From assembly GCA_045120955.1 (NCBI GenBank), contig JBGVFH010000068.1, positions 47,238 to 111,237 of the forward strand: a stretch of 64,000 bases of DNA. Reading direction: 5' to 3'. The stretch comes from JAZMZS01 sp045120955 (GTDB lineage: Bacteria > Bacillota > Clostridia > Oscillospirales > CAG-272). The notes beneath the pieces are model-generated. The model saw only the letters and a list, made by a program, of their open reading frames with translations, did no database searches and was not told where the DNA came from. The position numbers and the translations under genes were made by a program. Of this stretch, positions 30,888 through 39,038 are shown piece after piece (positions within the stretch are counted from its first letter, which is position 1; each line of letters starts with the position of its first letter).

Positions 30888-33197
30888 TTTATTCTCTCCT
30901 GTAACTGTAAATGTGTTTTTTGCTTTTGCATCCTTGCCTTGGCTGCTTTTGTTATTTTTATGCAGTTTGACAAGATTGAGCCTTAATGCGTTTGTAACAA
31001 CGCAAAAGCTCGAGAGACTCATTGCTGCCGCACCGAACATGGGGTTGAGCTCCCAGCCGAACAGAGGTATGAACACACCTGCTGCCAGCGGTATGCCTAT
31101 CATATTGTAAAAGAAAGCCCAGAACAGATTTTGATGAATGTTTCTGATAGTATGCCTTGACAGCTTTATTGCCGCCGCAATGTCTGCGGGATTGCTGTTA
31201 ACAAGGACCACGTCTGCGCTGTCAATGGCTATTTGCGTGCCTGCGCCGATTGCCACTCCCGTGTCCGCACAGGTAAGCGCGGGGGCATCGTTTATTCCGT
31301 CGCCTACCATGAGCACCTTGCCATGTGCCTTCAGCTCTCTTATTGCCTTTTCTTTTCCGTCGGGAAGAATACCTGCCATTACGCTGTCAACGCCGATTTG
31401 ACGTGCGACAGCCCGTGCGGTCTTTTCGTTGTCTCCCGTGAGCATTACGACCTTTATGCCCATACTGCGAAGCTCAGCTACTGCGTGCTTGCTCTCTTCT
31501 TTTATCTTATCGGCTACCGCAATGATACCGTACAGCTTTGTGCCGTCAGAGAAGAACAACGGCGTTTTCCCCTCTTCCGCCAACGCATCTGCGGTTTTTT
31601 GGTTTTTTTCGTCGATATCGACTATACCGCCGATGTATTTCATGCTTCCGCCGAAAAAGCTCTTGCCGTCTATTTGAGCACTCAGTCCGTTTCCCGAGAG
31701 CACCTTGAAGCTTTCACTTTCCTTTGCGGTTATGTTGTGCTCCTGCGCATATTTGACAACTGCCCAAGCGAGCGGATGCTCGCTTTTTTTCTCAAGTGTA
31801 TACGCATATGTCAACAGCTCATTGTCTGTGACACCGTTTGCTATTATATCGGTGACAGTAGGCTGACCGAGCGTCAGTGTCCCCGTTTTGTCAACTGCTG
31901 CTATCTGTGTTTTGCCTGTTTGTTCGAGAGAGGTTGCGTTTTTAAACAAAATACCGTTTGACGCACCCTTGCCGCTTCCGACCATTATCGCTACGGGAGT
32001 TGCAAGTCCAAGCGCACAAGGACAGCTTATCACGAGCACGGATATTCCCCTTGCAAGAGAAAATCCGAGTGACTCACCCGAAATGAGCCATACTGCGGTC
32101 GTGATGAGGGCTACCGTTATGACAAACGGAACGAAAATGCCCGAGACCTTGTCTGCTATCTTTGCGATGGGTGCTTTTGTAGCAGAGGCGTCGCTGACCA
32201 TTTTTATAATCTGCGAAAGAGCTGTGTCCTCGCCTACCTTTGTTGCTTCGCATATTAGATAACCGTTTCGGTTTACAGTAGCGGCATATACCGCATCAGA
32301 CTTTTCTTTATCTACAGGAATGCTCTCACCCGTAAGAGAAGATTCGTCAACAGCTCCGTTTCCCTCTATTACCACACCGTCCGCAGGTACGCTCTCTCCC
32401 GCCTTTACAACGAAAATGTCTCCCTTGCGCACCTCGTCTATCGGTACGGATATCTCTGTGCCGTCACGGAGAAGTATTGCACTTTTCGGGGAGAGTTTCA
32501 TCAATGCCTTTAGCGCATTTGTCGTCTTACCCTTTGAGTGGGATTCGAGCAGCTTTCCTACAGTGATCAATGTGAGTATCATTGCCGCAGACTCAAAGTA
32601 CAGCCCGTGAAGATAGGACATCAGCACACTCGGGTCGCTTTCAGAGCACATTAAAAAGAGAGTGTAGAGGCTGTACAGATACGATACACCCGAGCCGAGA
32701 GCTACAAGCGTATCCATGTTGGGCGCTCCGTGCATAAGTCCTTTTGCACCCGATATAAAGAAGCGCTGATTTATGACGAGCACCACCGTGCTCAGAACGA
32801 GCTGTGCGAGGGCTGTTGCGGTGGGATTTTGCTCAAAAAAGGACGGAAGAGGGAAGCCCCACATCATATGTCCCATTGAGATGTACATAAGAGCGCAAAG
32901 AAATACCGCCGAGCTTATCAGCCGCATTACAAGGGCGCGCGCCTCGGGATTTTTCTCTTTTTCGTCCGATGCCGCATCCTGCCCGTTTGCTTTTTTTTCG
33001 TTTTCGAGTGAAGCACCGTAGCCCGCAGCCTTGACAGCATCAATAATGCTCTGTGATGCGGCACTTCCCTCGACTGTCATTGAGTTTGTCAGCAGATTTA
33101 CCGAGCAGCAGTCGACTCCCTCGACCTTTGATACAGCCTTCTCAACTCTTGCGCTGCAAGCGGCGCAGCTCATACCTGTGACCTTGTATCTGTCCAT
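30678..33197 (-). CDS. copA: Copper-translocating P1B-type ATPase with N- and C-terminal HMA domains
   Basis: Exports Cu(I) across the membrane using ATP. An N-terminal HMA metal domain has MSCAAC, with Cys11 and Cys14. Eight membrane helices follow, with the ion-binding motif CPC at 392-394, the actuator motif TGES, the phosphorylation motif DKTGTLT at 436, HP in EKKSEHPLAW and GDGINDAPAL. After the last helices a linker leads to a second HMA domain with MMCPHC in the last 69 residues. AAAGGGGAAAAA precedes the ATG. A C-terminal HMA is unusual for CopA. Both HMA domains keep their cysteine pairs. Confidence 0.95.
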   Translation of the reverse strand: MDRYKVTGMSCAACSARVEKAVSKVEGVDCCSVNLLTNSMTVEGSAASQSIIDAVKAAGYGASLENEKKANGQDAASDEKEKNPEARALVMRLISSAVFLCALMYISMGHMMWGFPLPSFFEQNPTATALAQLVLSTVVLVINQRFFISGAKGLMHGAPNMDTLVALGSGVSYLYSLYTLFLMCSESDPSVLMSYLHGLYFESAAMILTLITVGKLLESHSKGKTTNALKALMKLSPKSAILLRDGTEISVPIDEVRKGDIFVVKAGESVPADGVVIEGNGAVDESSLTGESIPVDKEKSDAVYAATVNRNGYLICEATKVGEDTALSQIIKMVSDASATKAPIAKIADKVSGIFVPFVITVALITTAVWLISGESLGFSLARGISVLVISCPCALGLATPVAIMVGSGKGASNGILFKNATSLEQTGKTQIAAVDKTGTLTLGQPTVTDIIANGVTDNELLTYAYTLEKKSEHPLAWAVVKYAQEHNITAKESESFKVLSGNGLSAQIDGKSFFGGSMKYIGGIVDIDEKNQKTADALAEEGKTPLFFSDGTKLYGIIAVADKIKEESKHAVAELRSMGIKVVMLTGDNEKTARAVARQIGVDSVMAGILPDGKEKAIRELKAHGKVLMVGDGINDAPALTCADTGVAIGAGTQIAIDSADVVLVNSNPADIAAAIKLSRHTIRNIHQNLFWAFFYNMIGIPLAAGVFIPLFGWELNPMFGAAAMSLSSFCVVTNALRLNLVKLHKNNKSSQGKDAKAKNTFTVTGENKMEKTMKIEGMMCPHCEARVKQTLEALSEVESAEVSHKSGTAVVTLSADISDEKLSEAVTAQGYKVTECK

Positions 33198-33230
33198 TTT
33201 TCCCCTTTCTTTCTATAGTGAAATTTTCTG

Positions 33231-33267
33231 TACAATAAATTGTAGCACAATTATTTTTTGATGTAAA
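33231..33267 (-). promoter_or_regulatory. Promoter of copA with an overlapping palindrome
   Basis: On the minus strand: -35 TTTACA (33262-33267), 17-nt spacer, -10 TACAAT (33239-33244). The 14-bp palindrome TACAATAAATTGTA (33231-33244) covers the -10 and could be an operator. It is not a plain cop box (TACA-N2-TGTA). Confidence 0.65.
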
Positions 33268-33271
33268 GACA

Positions 33272-33925
33272 TTATTTGTCAAGCCATTGCTTAACCAATC
33301 GTTTTCCGATGCTTGCCGCAGGTCCTACTCCGAGGGCACAGACAAGCGTTGTGACACCGACACTGCTTCCAAGAAGAAAGCCCACAAGCACGGCGCAAAA
33401 ATCCCATGCAATGCGTACATAGACAAACTTTAGCTTTGACAGTTCACTTATAATTTCCGGAGCCGCATCATATGGGGCACAGCCAAGGTCGGAAGCAAGA
33501 TATAGCGACACCGCACAAATAAACAGCACGAGCATGACTGCAAGAAGCACCACACGCCACAGCGGATGAAGCGAAAAGCTTTCAAGTCCGAGACATTTCC
33601 ACATAAATCGAAAAAAGTCAATGGAATAGCCAAATCCGACCATGTTTACAAGAGTTCCTATGCCTATTTTTTCTGCCCTAACTGCTATAACGAATATAAA
33701 AAGCACTCCTGATATAATAAGCCCCCAGCTGCCGAGAGAAATATCTGTGTGAAGGGACAGACCGTTGTTCATGCAGGTGTAGGGATCTGTTCCGAAGTTC
33801 AATTTTTCAAGTATAGACATGGAAAATCCCATTAGGATTATTCCGATTACCGAGAGAAAAATGCGTGTTGCAAGGCGGTTTTTCTCGGCGGTCGCCTTGT
33901 AAATCGTTAAAAGTCGTTTTTTCAT
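33272..33925 (-). CDS. YczE/YitT-like membrane protein
   Basis: A 217-residue integral membrane protein with about five or six helices and a basic N-terminus. The pattern FGTDPYTCMNNGLS, a GTLVNMVGFGYSIDFF segment and a DLGCAPYDAAP loop match the YczE/YyaS/YitT group, whose function is unknown. The repeated xDPYxxM and CAPYD motifs suggest an internal duplication, as is common in such carriers. AAAGGAAC precedes the ATG. It lies 74 bases upstream of copA on the same strand, but copA has its own promoter. Confidence 0.82.
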   Translation of the reverse strand: MKKRLLTIYKATAEKNRLATRIFLSVIGIILMGFSMSILEKLNFGTDPYTCMNNGLSLHTDISLGSWGLIISGVLFIFVIAVRAEKIGIGTLVNMVGFGYSIDFFRFMWKCLGLESFSLHPLWRVVLLAVMLVLFICAVSLYLASDLGCAPYDAAPEIISELSKLKFVYVRIAWDFCAVLVGFLLGSSVGVTTLVCALGVGPAASIGKRLVKQWLDK

Positions 33926-34001
33926 GTTTGTTCCTTTTCAATGATGCTCTGTTTTGCCTTTGTAAAAAGCTCTGCCTTGATTTTTTTCAGCTGATTGCGG
34001 G

Positions 34002-34041
34002 TACGGGGAGAGACTCATCTGTAATGAGCCTCTCCCCGTCG
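34002..34041. other. Strong hairpin between potD and the YczE-like gene
   Basis: ACGGGGAGAG-A-CTCAT pairs with ATGAG-C-CTCTCCCCGT. Neither strand shows a good T-tract after it, so a terminator role for potD is plausible but incomplete. Confidence 0.5.
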
Positions 34042-34058
34042 AAAAAGTGTTTTATTGA

Positions 34059-35288
34059 TCAATCGTAGTATTTTGCACGTTTTTTCTTGCGGTAGGCTGA
34101 GACTCCGAGCATAAGCACGAGCGCCGCAACTATCACACCGCTCGCAATATAAACACCGTAGCCTGAGCTGCACTCCACCTTCAGCTCTTCCCAAAGGCTG
34201 TTCATTTTTGCAAGGGTTTCTGTCGGCAGATTTTCATAATACTGTGCATACACATCATTCGTACCGTAAAGAATGCTCATGGCATCCTCATGTATATCGG
34301 TCATATACTCTATGTATTCTTCATTTGTATAAACCGACTCGCAGGGAGAAGCGTAGCATATGTACTCTGCATTTGCAACAGCTACCTCAGGCTCAAGCAT
34401 AAAGTTGATAAATAGCTCAGCCGCCGCCTTGTTCTTTGCCCCTTTGGGGATGCACATTGCATCTACAAAGATATTTGTGCCTTCTTCGGGATAAACGAAC
34501 GCAAGGCTCTCGTTTTCACAGTACATGGTGAGAAAATCACCTGCGTAATAAGCCGCAATGTCGGCATCTCCCGACTCCATCTTGTTGAATATTTCGTCCA
34601 TGACGTAGCCCTTGACAAGCGGCTTTTGCTCCTTTAGCTTTTCGAGAGCGGCATACCACTCGTCCTCGTTTTGCGTGTTTACGCTCTGACCGAGCAAAAA
34701 CTGCGCCACACCGAAAGCGTCACGGGGATTATTTATCATCAGTATTTTGCCGATGTAACGGTCATCCCACATTATGTCCCAGCTGCTCGGAGTTTCGGTC
34801 ACGACCTCGGTGTTATATATAAGACCCAAATATCCTGCAGTGTATGCTATGGAATACTTGTTTTCGGGGTCATAATACAGTCCCTTGTACTTGTCGTCTA
34901 TATATCTGTAGTTAGGGATGCTTTCAAGGTCAAGCTCCTCGAGCATTCCCTCGTGGGCAAGTCGTGCTATCATGTAGTCTGACGGTATTATGACATCGTA
35001 GTTAGTAGCGCCGCTTTTCAGCTTTGCGTACATGGATTCGTTTGAGTCGTATGTTTCGTAGCTTACGTTTATGCCTGTCAGAGCTTCAAATTCAGCCACA
35101 ACGTCATACGAGCCCTCGCTTCCGTCCGAGATATATTCACCCCAGTTGTAAACGGTGATAGAGGTGCCGCTCAGCGCAGAATAGTCCATGTCGTATGCGC
35201 TTATCGGTTGGGACTGTGCCGCACAGGGGATGAGAAGGGATGCAAATATAAACGAAAAAACAAGAATAAAGCAAACGATCTTTTTCAA
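34059..35288 (-). CDS. potD: Spermidine/putrescine ABC transporter substrate-binding protein, C-terminally anchored
   Basis: Extracytoplasmic polyamine receptor. An N-terminal signal peptide ends near SLLIPCAAQS; the cysteine has proline before it, so it is a poor lipobox. The binding core shows ITVYNWGEYI near residue 45, FEALTGINVSYETYDSNE, YDVIIPSDYMI and a FVYPEEGTNIFVD block, as in PotD. A final membrane helix (VYIASGVIVAALVLMLGVSAY) and basic tail RKKKRAK close the protein, which is unusual. This helix probably anchors it in place of a lipid. It is the last gene of potABCD, 30 bases after potC. Confidence 0.93.
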   Translation of the reverse strand: MKKIVCFILVFSFIFASLLIPCAAQSQPISAYDMDYSALSGTSITVYNWGEYISDGSEGSYDVVAEFEALTGINVSYETYDSNESMYAKLKSGATNYDVIIPSDYMIARLAHEGMLEELDLESIPNYRYIDDKYKGLYYDPENKYSIAYTAGYLGLIYNTEVVTETPSSWDIMWDDRYIGKILMINNPRDAFGVAQFLLGQSVNTQNEDEWYAALEKLKEQKPLVKGYVMDEIFNKMESGDADIAAYYAGDFLTMYCENESLAFVYPEEGTNIFVDAMCIPKGAKNKAAAELFINFMLEPEVAVANAEYICYASPCESVYTNEEYIEYMTDIHEDAMSILYGTNDVYAQYYENLPTETLAKMNSLWEELKVECSSGYGVYIASGVIVAALVLMLGVSAYRKKKRAKYYD

Positions 35289-35318
35289 TTTCTTTACTTG
35301 CTCTCCTTATATAAAGAA

Positions 35319-36122
35319 TTATTTTGAGTGTTTGTTTCTTTTTTCTCCCTTTGCGGTTATGATATTTGAGAGAATGAGAAGCACAAGAATAGTAATGAAG
35401 ATCAGCGTCGAGAGTGCGTACATATCCGGCTTTACCTTCTTTTTAGTCATTGAGTAAATGAAGATAGGAAGCGTCTCGAAGCCGCTCGTTGTAAAATGGC
35501 TGATGATAAAGTCATCGAGCGAGAGTGTAAATGCCATAATAAAGCCGCTGAGGACACCCGGAAAAATAGCAGGCAGCTCTACCTTGAAAAAGGATCTGAG
35601 CGGAGTGCAGCCGAGGTCCATTGCCGCCTCCGGTAAATGCACGTCCATTTGAGAAAATTTAGGCAGGACGTTAAGTATAACGTAAGGTATACAGAAGGTA
35701 ACGTGAGCAATAAGCAATGTCCAAAAGCTGAGATTGCTTGACAGCCCGAGCAGTCTGCCGATAAAGACAAACAACAGCATCATCGATATACCCGTTACGA
35801 TATCGGGGTTCATCATCGGGATGTTTGTCAGCGACATGACCGAACCTTTTATTGCACGGTTGCGGAATTTTACTATTCCGGTAGCTGCTGCAGTTCCGAT
35901 AACGGAGGATATGAGAGCTGATGTGGTTGCGAGTATGAGTGTATTTTTGAGTGCGCCGATAGCCTCTGAGTTTGAAAACAGCTCCTTGTACCAATACGTG
36001 GAAAAGCCCGTAAAAACTCCCGTGCTGTTTGTAGAGTTGAATGAAAAAAGAATGAGCACGACAATAGGTGCGTACAAGAATACGAACACGAGCGCAGTAT
36101 AGATCTTTGACAATGCTTTCAT
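35319..36122 (-). CDS. potC: Spermidine/putrescine ABC transporter permease, PotC type
   Basis: Integral membrane permease of 267 residues with about six helices. It begins with the helix YTALVFVFLYAPIVVLILFSFN, and the EAA-type docking loop is EAAMDLGCTPLRSFFKVELPAI near residue 170. The C-terminus is basic. It overlaps potB by 4 bases (ATGA on the minus strand), so the two permeases are translationally coupled and probably form a heterodimer. It works with the ATPase PotA and receptor PotD to import polyamines. Confidence 0.94.
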   Translation of the reverse strand: MKALSKIYTALVFVFLYAPIVVLILFSFNSTNSTGVFTGFSTYWYKELFSNSEAIGALKNTLILATTSALISSVIGTAAATGIVKFRNRAIKGSVMSLTNIPMMNPDIVTGISMMLLFVFIGRLLGLSSNLSFWTLLIAHVTFCIPYVILNVLPKFSQMDVHLPEAAMDLGCTPLRSFFKVELPAIFPGVLSGFIMAFTLSLDDFIISHFTTSGFETLPIFIYSMTKKKVKPDMYALSTLIFITILVLLILSNIITAKGEKRNKHSK

Positions 36123-36949
36123 ACTATCACCTCATCTTTGTCGTTTCCGAATTTGTTCATGACTGCCATACATATGATGATAAGAACCATCAAAACGAGA
36201 GACATAGCGGCACCGAGGTTGTAGTTGTATGCTATCTGGAACTGTCTCTCGATAGTATCACCTACAAGGTCAAAGTTTCCTCCGCCGAGCTTTTGTGAAA
36301 TGTAGAAGGTACTGATAGACGGTACAAATACCATGGTAATTCCCGAAATTATACCTGATACCGAGAGGGGGAATATAACCTTTGTCATGATATGCATACC
36401 GTTACAGCCGAGGTCCTTTGCCGCCTCGACAAGCGAGCGGTCGATCTTTGTCATAGAGGAGTACAGCGGAAGCACCATATACGGCAGATAGTTATATACC
36501 ATGCCGAGAATGACAGCCCCCTGAGTGTTTATCATCTTGACGGGCTCGATACCGAAAAATCCGAGCACCGAGTTGATAACTCCCGTATCCTCAAGTATCG
36601 TCATCCACGAGTAAGTACGGATAAGCAAATTCATCCACATAGGGAGCATTACGAGCATTACCAGCATCGCCTGCGTGTTTACCTTCATCTGAGAGATGAA
36701 ATAAGCGAGCGGGTATGCGATAAGAAAGCATATAAAGGTCGCAATTATCGCAAAGCTGACAGAACGGCTAAATACCTGTATGTAGTTGGGATTGGCCATC
36801 TGCTCGAAATTTGCAAGGGTAAAGCTGCCCTGCGAATCGGTAAAAGCGTAAAAAACGACGAACACGAGCGGCGCAAGTATAAAGAGCAACGCCCATACTA
36901 TATGAGGTGCCGCCGCCAGCTTTCTCAGTGTAGCAGATCTTTTGTTCAT
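36119..36949 (-). CDS. potB: Spermidine/putrescine ABC transporter permease, PotB type
   Basis: Permease of 276 residues with about six membrane helices. The EAA-type loop VEAAKDLGCNGMHIMTKVIFPLS near residue 190 contacts the PotA ATPase. The N-terminus carries basic residues before the first helix (MNKRSATLRKLAAAPHIVW), giving the inside-positive orientation. It lies 48 bases after potA and overlaps potC by 4 bases. Family placement is by the PotB-like helix order and the paired PotC gene. Confidence 0.94.
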   Translation of the reverse strand: MNKRSATLRKLAAAPHIVWALLFILAPLVFVVFYAFTDSQGSFTLANFEQMANPNYIQVFSRSVSFAIIATFICFLIAYPLAYFISQMKVNTQAMLVMLVMLPMWMNLLIRTYSWMTILEDTGVINSVLGFFGIEPVKMINTQGAVILGMVYNYLPYMVLPLYSSMTKIDRSLVEAAKDLGCNGMHIMTKVIFPLSVSGIISGITMVFVPSISTFYISQKLGGGNFDLVGDTIERQFQIAYNYNLGAAMSLVLMVLIIICMAVMNKFGNDKDEVIV

Positions 36950-36997
36950 TATATATTACCTCAGATAAAAACAAATAATAAAAAGCACGGGCGCAAT

Positions 36998-38140
36998 TTA
37001 TCTGTCCTCTTCTTCCTCGACGACCGACTCCTCCTCAAGCATGGGGTCGGAGAGGGTGTCCATTTCGTCGGAGAACGTGCTGTAATCGCCGAACATACCC
37101 GAAAAGTCGGATTTTTTCATGATGTGGATGGCATCAGGCTCAATATAAAGTCCGATGTTCTCTCCCTCACCCACATAGTCGGTGGTCTGTATCATCCACT
37201 TAAATCCGCCGATATCGACGATTATCTCATAGTGAACTCCCTTGAAGGTGACAGAGCTGACGGTGCCTCGCAGCATTCCTTTGTCGGGGGAGACGACATC
37301 TACATCCTCGGGGCGTACCACGATGTCTACCGACTCGTTTTTGTCAAAGCCCTTGTCAAGGCAATCAAACACATGACCGTGGAATTTTGCCTTGTAGTCC
37401 TCGAGCATAACTCCGTCAACGATGTTGGACTCACCTATAAAGTCGGCAACGAATGCGTTTACGGGTTCGTTGTAGATATCCTGCGGAGTGCCTATTTGCT
37501 GAATGTGACCGTTTGCCATGACGACAACGGTGTCAGACATCGACAGCGCCTCTTCCTGGTCGTGCGTGACGTATATAAAGGTGATGCCCGTTTCCTTTTG
37601 TATGGATTTTAGCTCGTTCTGCATATCCTTGCGCAGCTTGAGGTCAAGTGCGCCGAGGGGCTCATCGAGCAAAAGCACCTTCGGTTTGTTTATCAGCGCT
37701 CTTGCGATAGCTACACGCTGCTGCTGACCGCCCGAGAGAAGTGTTACCTTTCTCTTTTGAAAGCCGTCCAGATGCACCATGTGCAGCATTTCCTTTACTC
37801 TTTTTTGTATTTCCTTTTCGGGTGTTTTTTTGAGTCGAAGAGCAAAGGCGATATTTTCGTATACATTAAGATGAGGGAAAAGCGCATATCTCTGGAAAAC
37901 CGTGTTTACGGGGCGCTTGTATGCGGGAAGGTCGTTTACACGCTCACCGCTGAACAAAAGCTCTCCCTCGTCAGGCTCAGCAAAGCCGCCGATTATACGC
38001 AGAGTCGTTGTTTTTCCGCAGCCGGAAGGACCGAGAAGTGTCACAAACTCCTTGTCGTGTATGACCATGGAGATATTGTCGAGCACTTTCTCGCCGTCAT
38101 ATTCTTTAGATATACCTTTCAGTTCAATCAGCTTGTCCAT
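36998..38140 (-). CDS. potA: Spermidine/putrescine ABC transporter ATP-binding protein
   Basis: ATPase driving polyamine import. Walker A is GPSGCGKTT, signature LSGGQQQR, Walker B LLLLDEPLGAL and the H-loop YVTHDQEEAL. After residue 240 comes the TOBE regulatory domain typical of this subfamily. The acidic C-terminus (EEESVVEEEEDR) is a tail beyond the usual end. The start at 38140 is chosen because MDKLIELKGISKEY is the normal N-terminus; in-frame ATGs upstream at 38179 and 38203 are possible. The ribosome-binding site is weak (AGGCGAAG). First gene of potABCD. Confidence 0.93.
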   Translation of the reverse strand: MDKLIELKGISKEYDGEKVLDNISMVIHDKEFVTLLGPSGCGKTTTLRIIGGFAEPDEGELLFSGERVNDLPAYKRPVNTVFQRYALFPHLNVYENIAFALRLKKTPEKEIQKRVKEMLHMVHLDGFQKRKVTLLSGGQQQRVAIARALINKPKVLLLDEPLGALDLKLRKDMQNELKSIQKETGITFIYVTHDQEEALSMSDTVVVMANGHIQQIGTPQDIYNEPVNAFVADFIGESNIVDGVMLEDYKAKFHGHVFDCLDKGFDKNESVDIVVRPEDVDVVSPDKGMLRGTVSSVTFKGVHYEIIVDIGGFKWMIQTTDYVGEGENIGLYIEPDAIHIMKKSDFSGMFGDYSTFSDEMDTLSDPMLEEESVVEEEEDR

Positions 38141-38205
38141 TACACAAAAGCTTCGCCTATCGGCGAATATTCCTTTCATAGAAAGATAAAAAACATTTTG
38201 CAAAC

Positions 38206-38236
38206 CCCAAAAGCGTACCTTTTGGGGTTTGTTTTA
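38206..38236 (-). promoter_or_regulatory. Leader hairpin upstream of potA
   Basis: A perfect 13-bp stem, CAAACCCCAAAAG with CTTTTGGGGTTTG, lies between the promoter and potA. On the minus strand CAAAATGTTTTTT follows it, so it could act as an attenuator. It is also near-symmetric, with TTTT after it on the plus strand. Confidence 0.55.
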
Positions 38237-38251
38237 AATATTACGGAGACT

Positions 38252-38280
38252 ATTATATATAATATAGAGTTAAAATGCAA
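38252..38280 (-). promoter_or_regulatory. Sigma-A promoter of potABCD
   Basis: On the minus strand: -35 TTGCAT (38275-38280), 17-nt spacer, -10 TATAAT (38252-38257). Confidence 0.8.
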
Positions 38281-38402
38281 TATTATTTGCGAAAAAACTT
38301 TAAAATTCGTGATTAAATCCAATAAAACGGCGTATTTCGGGTTTTTTTAGAATTTTTTTGATAAATTCTTTAGTATTCTCGTTTATCCTCTTGTATTCTC
38401 GC

Positions 38403-39038
38403 TTATCCTTTTCCAAATCGAGATACGGAGGCGATCATGAAAACAAATGAGCAGAAAAAGGAAAAAAAGCCGCCCCCAAAAATAAAAAATCGGTATGAAA
38501 AGAAAACAAAAAGCATAAAAGAAAAAATGAGATTGAGCGAGGCACACAGAAAGTCGGCAATACGGCTGCAAAGAAAAAATGAAAATGCTGTACGCACAAT
38601 TCCGTCTCCGTCCGAATACGGTACGGGCAGGATGTTAAAGCAGAAAAGTGCCGCATTTGCGCAGAAAATTTCAAACATTTTGTCGTTGTATGAGAAAAAT
38701 TTAAAAAACGCAAGACAAAATATGCATACAAGCATATTGAAAAGCGGCCCTGCCGCATATATAAGTATGCACGAGAGGGCAGAGCCGCAGCCAACGTCGG
38801 GATATATTCCCGTGACTCCCATGCGCAGAGGCGATACCCTTCTGCCGAGGAGCTTTGCGCATAAAAGGTGACTCGCCTCGTGCATGGCGGCACATATTAC
38901 GGTAACAAGGCATATAAACGGCGGTGCGCTTATAAGATACAGCGATATGACAAAAAAGTATACCGCATACAGCACGGTCCTTGCTTTATTATTGACGGGC
39001 ATATTTGTTTTTTTGTTTGTTTTTTCTGCGATATTCAT
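38403..39038 (-). CDS. SpoIVFB-like membrane metalloprotease (M50, site-2 protease)
   Basis: Intramembrane zinc protease. The metal motif HEASH near residue 53 (AAMHEASHLLCAKL) and the distal NILPVPYSDGDG near residue 140 match the M50 family. About five or six hydrophobic helices surround them. In B. subtilis SpoIVFB cleaves pro-sigma-K in the mother cell. Pairing with an upstream LytM/M23 protein in a 4-base overlap is the SpoIVFA-SpoIVFB arrangement, which supports the sporulation assignment. DGDG in place of the common DGG is a small change at the third ligand site. The gene ends near a stretch of Lys-rich shadow frames on the other strand. Confidence 0.85.
   Translation of the reverse strand: MNIAEKTNKKTNMPVNNKARTVLYAVYFFVISLYLISAPPFICLVTVICAAMHEASHLLCAKLLGRRVSPLRMGVTGIYPDVGCGSALSCILIYAAGPLFNMLVCIFCLAFFKFFSYNDKMFEIFCANAALFCFNILPVPYSDGDGIVRTAFSFFLCSRIADFLCASLNLIFSFMLFVFFSYRFFIFGGGFFSFFCSFVFMIASVSRFGKG

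Noticed and set aside
38437..38871. A 144-codon Lys-rich frame on the plus strand
   Set aside because: It is antisense to the SpoIVFB-like gene, whose HEASH and membrane helices are clearly real.
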